Positions 63,290 through 64,000 of a stretch of 64,000 bases of DNA are shown here, piece after piece. The stretch is from Martinezella tropici (GTDB lineage: Bacteria; Pseudomonadota; Alphaproteobacteria; Rhizobiales; Rhizobiaceae): NCBI RefSeq assembly GCF_003287875.1, contig NZ_QMKK01000054.1:682001-746000 (forward strand), in the 5' to 3' direction. The notes under the pieces are model-generated. The model had not been told where the DNA came from. It saw nothing but the letters and a program-made list of their open reading frames with translations, and ran no database searches. Each line of letters opens with the position of its first letter. Position 1 is the first letter of the stretch. The position numbers were made by a program, and so were the translations under genes.

Positions 63290-64000
63290 ATGAAAGCCAT
63301 CGTCGCTCACGCCGCCAAGGACGTGCGGATCGAGGATCGTCCGGAGGAAGAACCAGGCGCGGGAGAAGTGAAGCTGAAGCTCGCAACCGGCGGCGTCTGC
63401 GGCAGCGACCTGCATTACTATCATCACGGCGGCTTCGGCACCGTGCGCCTGAAGGAGCCGATGATCCTCGGCCACGAAGTCAGCGCCACCGTCATCGCTC
63501 TCGGCTCCGGCGTGCAGGGCCTTGAGGTCGGACAGCTCGTTGCCGTCTCCCCTTCCCGCCCGTGCCGAACCTGCCGCTACTGCCTGGAGGGATTGCCCAA
63601 CCAATGCCTCAACATGCGCTTTTATGGCAGCGCCATGCCCTTCCCGCATATCCAGGGCGCATTTCGCGAGACGCTCGTCGCCGACGCCATCCAATGCGTG
63701 CCGGCCGATGGCCTGACGCCGGGCGAAGCGGCGATGGCGGAGCCGCTGGCCGTCACGCTCCATGCCACGCGACGCGCGGGCGAGATGCTCGGCAAGCGCG
63801 TTCTCGTCACCGGCTGCGGCCCGATCGGCGTCCTGTCGATCCTTGCCGCGCGCCGGGCGGGTGCTGGCGAGATCGTGGCCACCGATCTTTCCGATTTCAC
63901 CCTATCGCTTGCCAAGCAGGCAGGCGCCGACAGGATCATCAATACGAAGAATGAGCCGGAAGCTCTAGCCGCATATTCCGCCGACAAGGGCACCTTCGAT
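63290..64000 (+). CDS. idnD: L-idonate 5-dehydrogenase (partial, C-terminus beyond window)
   Basis: The first 237 residues of a zinc-dependent medium-chain dehydrogenase. The catalytic zinc ligands are in GGVCGSDLHYY and GHEVSATV. The structural zinc cysteines are in SPSRPCRTCRYCLEGLPNQC. The start of the coenzyme domain is VLVTGCGPIGVLSILAAR. GSDLHYYHHGGFG is typical of L-idonate dehydrogenases. It makes 5-ketogluconate, which IdnO would reduce to gluconate. The start is ATG 63290 after GAGGAGGAAAAG. Confidence 0.9.
   Translation, partial: MKAIVAHAAKDVRIEDRPEEEPGAGEVKLKLATGGVCGSDLHYYHHGGFGTVRLKEPMILGHEVSATVIALGSGVQGLEVGQLVAVSPSRPCRTCRYCLEGLPNQCLNMRFYGSAMPFPHIQGAFRETLVADAIQCVPADGLTPGEAAMAEPLAVTLHATRRAGEMLGKRVLVTGCGPIGVLSILAARRAGAGEIVATDLSDFTLSLAKQAGADRIINTKNEPEALAAYSADKGTFD

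Noticed and set aside
1..64000. Search for tRNA, rRNA, CRISPR arrays, insertion sequences and phage genes
   Set aside because: I saw no cloverleaf-like sequence, spaced repeat array, transposase or integrase on reading both strands. A tRNA or covariance-model scan would be needed to exclude small RNA genes.

Overview
This 64 kb window reads as a chromosomal or chromid segment of a Rhizobiaceae alphaproteobacterium (Rhizobium/Agrobacterium group). The evidence is high GC with dense genes, many ABC importers each beside a GntR-, LacI- or SorC-type regulator, a DUF992 protein, small rhizobial-type orphan proteins and a candidate EcfG-type stress promoter. The species is inferred, not proven. I see no rRNA, tRNA, insertion sequence, prophage or CRISPR array. 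The window is mostly catabolic accessory modules.

Left part (1-12.7 kb): a minus-strand set of FadR-like regulator, cystathionine beta-lyase-like enzyme and a sugar-type binding protein cut by the window edge. Next is a module of cytosine-deaminase-like amidohydrolase, GntR regulator, a PotABCD-type importer (ATPase, Tat-exported binding protein, two permeases) and an Asp/Glu/hydantoin racemase, probably for import and breakdown of a cyclic amide or similar N-compound. A DUF763 protein follows.

Middle part (12.7-29.9 kb): a membrane PQQ glucose dehydrogenase, a small gene behind a stress-type promoter, two overlapping esterase genes, a GGDEF protein gene split by one in-frame TGA, a Csu-type chaperone-usher pilus operon, peptidase T, a DUF992 protein, a class III nucleotide cyclase and a nucleoside 2-deoxyribosyltransferase.

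29.9-40.9 kb: an operon of an ammonia-lyase homologue whose MIO serine is missing, an ornithine cyclodeaminase homologue and a PhnD-like binding protein without a signal peptide. Then a sugar module: ribose-type ABC importer, a ROK kinase fused to a P-loop kinase, a LacD-like class I aldolase, a divergent SorC regulator and a HAD phosphatase.

41-54.5 kb: luciferase-like oxidoreductase, HlyC/CorC protein, two c-di-GMP proteins (GGDEF; PAS-GGDEF-EAL), a DMT exporter, a hexuronate/aldarate module (FadR-like regulator, mannonate dehydratase, 5-dehydro-4-deoxyglucarate dehydratase, lactonase), an FMN reductase and an AraC regulator.

54.8-64 kb: a probable idonate/gluconate regulon. A ribose-type importer, LacI regulator, Dabb protein, hydroxyisobutyrate-dehydrogenase-like protein, gluconate kinase, gluconate 5-dehydrogenase, 2-hydroxyacid dehydrogenase and L-idonate 5-dehydrogenase (cut by the right edge) share three copies of a palindromic operator, ATGTTATCGATAACAT, two perfect and one with two changes. 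Together they would import sugar acids, reduce keto-gluconates and feed 6-phosphogluconate into central metabolism.
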